NCBI GenBank assembly: GCA_937922175.1
Contig: CAKZUU010000115.1
Coordinates: forward strand, 1 to 5,766
DNA from: an uncultured Gemmataceae bacterium
GTDB taxonomy: Bacteria > Planctomycetota > Planctomycetia > Gemmatales > Gemmataceae
Direction of reading: 5' to 3'
DNA: 5,766 bases
Translations under genes and position numbers: made by a program
Part shown: piece after piece, positions 5,358 to 5,766 of the stretch
How the letters are laid out: each line of letters begins with the position of its first letter
Position numbering within the stretch: the stretch's first letter is position 1
Notes under the pieces: model-generated
Database searches by the model: none
What the model was told of the DNA's origin: nothing
Seen by the model: only the letters and a program-made list of their open reading frames with translations

Positions 5358-5766
5358 ATGGCGGAAGCGGTAAATGGCCACCACAGCCTCAATCCGGATG
5401 TCGTCGTCATTGGCGGTGGACCGGCCGGATCGACCACTTCAACCTTAATCGCGCAACAAGGGTACCGTGTTCAGCTATTTGAGCGGGAAAGATTCCCCCG
5501 CTTTCACATCGGTGAGTCCTTGATCCCGGAGACGTACTGGGTTTTGAAGCGGCTCAACATGTTGCCGAAACTTCGGAACAGCCCGTTTGTCCACAAGCAC
5601 AGCGTGCAGTTTGTTAATTCCAACGGAAAGTTGTCGGCTCCATTTTATTTTTGGGACAACAAACCGCACGAATGCTCGCAGACTTGGCAGGTCGTTCGGA
5701 GTGAGTTCGACCTAATGATGCTGAACAATGCCCGCGAACACGGTGTCGAGGTCTTCGAGGGAGTCC
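5358..5766 (+). CDS. FAD-dependent halogenase/oxidoreductase-like protein (5' part, cut at the right edge)
   Basis: The first 136 codons of a flavoprotein are present. A Rossmann FAD-binding motif lies near the N-terminus: DVVVIGGGPAGSTTSTLIAQ (14-33), with acidic E42 closing the second strand (VQLFERERFP) to contact the adenosine ribose. The segment FPRFHIGESLIPETYWVLKRL (46-66) is typical of the FADH2-dependent halogenase branch and of geranylgeranyl-reductase-like relatives. Halogenases use reduced flavin, oxygen and chloride or bromide to halogenate electron-rich substrates. The decisive WxWxIP motif and the catalytic lysine region would be outside the window, so halogenase activity is not established; a reductase or monooxygenase is possible. 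The ATG at 5358 follows an AGGAGG ribosome site. The gene sits 12 bases behind marR and probably forms an operon with it. Confidence 0.85.
   Translation, partial: MAEAVNGHHSLNPDVVVIGGGPAGSTTSTLIAQQGYRVQLFERERFPRFHIGESLIPETYWVLKRLNMLPKLRNSPFVHKHSVQFVNSNGKLSAPFYFWDNKPHECSQTWQVVRSEFDLMMLNNAREHGVEVFEGV

Noticed and set aside
5475..5669. Minus-strand open frame of 64 codons opposite the halogenase-like gene
   Set aside because: The plus strand here encodes the well-conserved FPRFHIGESLIP region; the opposite frame has no recognisable feature.

Overview
The window looks like a piece of a GC-rich planctomycete chromosome. This assignment is inferred from protein character: the RpoN, the DnaX N-terminus ending in YRVMARRYRP, and the MarR protein that begins KFDSLEQEAYLNLWRTYDRL all resemble planctomycete versions as I remember them. 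No rRNA or other phylogenetic marker is present to confirm it. I see no mobile element, CRISPR array, tRNA or rRNA, and coding density is very high.

The layout is two divergent transcription units. On the minus strand, reading from about 4704 down to the left edge, are a lipoprotein-type cyclophilin-like peptidyl-prolyl isomerase, dnaX (DNA polymerase III tau/gamma), ebfC/ybaB (nucleoid-associated protein), recR (recombinational repair) and rpoN (sigma-54, cut by the window edge). Gaps between these genes are 44, 2, 28 and 23 bases with no visible terminator, so they could form one transcript. dnaX-ebfC-recR is a classic bacterial replication/repair cluster; here sigma-54 follows it directly. 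On the plus strand are a MarR-family regulator and, 12 bases behind it, the start of an FAD-dependent halogenase/oxidoreductase-like gene cut by the right edge.

The most notable features are two. Inside dnaX there is a run of ten A residues on the coding strand, located just after the clamp-loader core. A one-base slip (-1 frame) meets TGA two codons later, which would give a short gamma protein of about 419 residues next to the 576-residue tau. In the 152-base divergent spacer, a perfect 10-bp palindrome and a perfect 6-3-6 inverted repeat lie side by side over a possible marR promoter, whose -10 box is so close to the ATG that the mRNA may be leaderless. Together they suggest an autoregulated marR-halogenase operon. 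The cyclophilin-like protein also appears to have lost several canonical active-site residues.

I found no convincing wholly new system; the findings are mechanistic details on known families.
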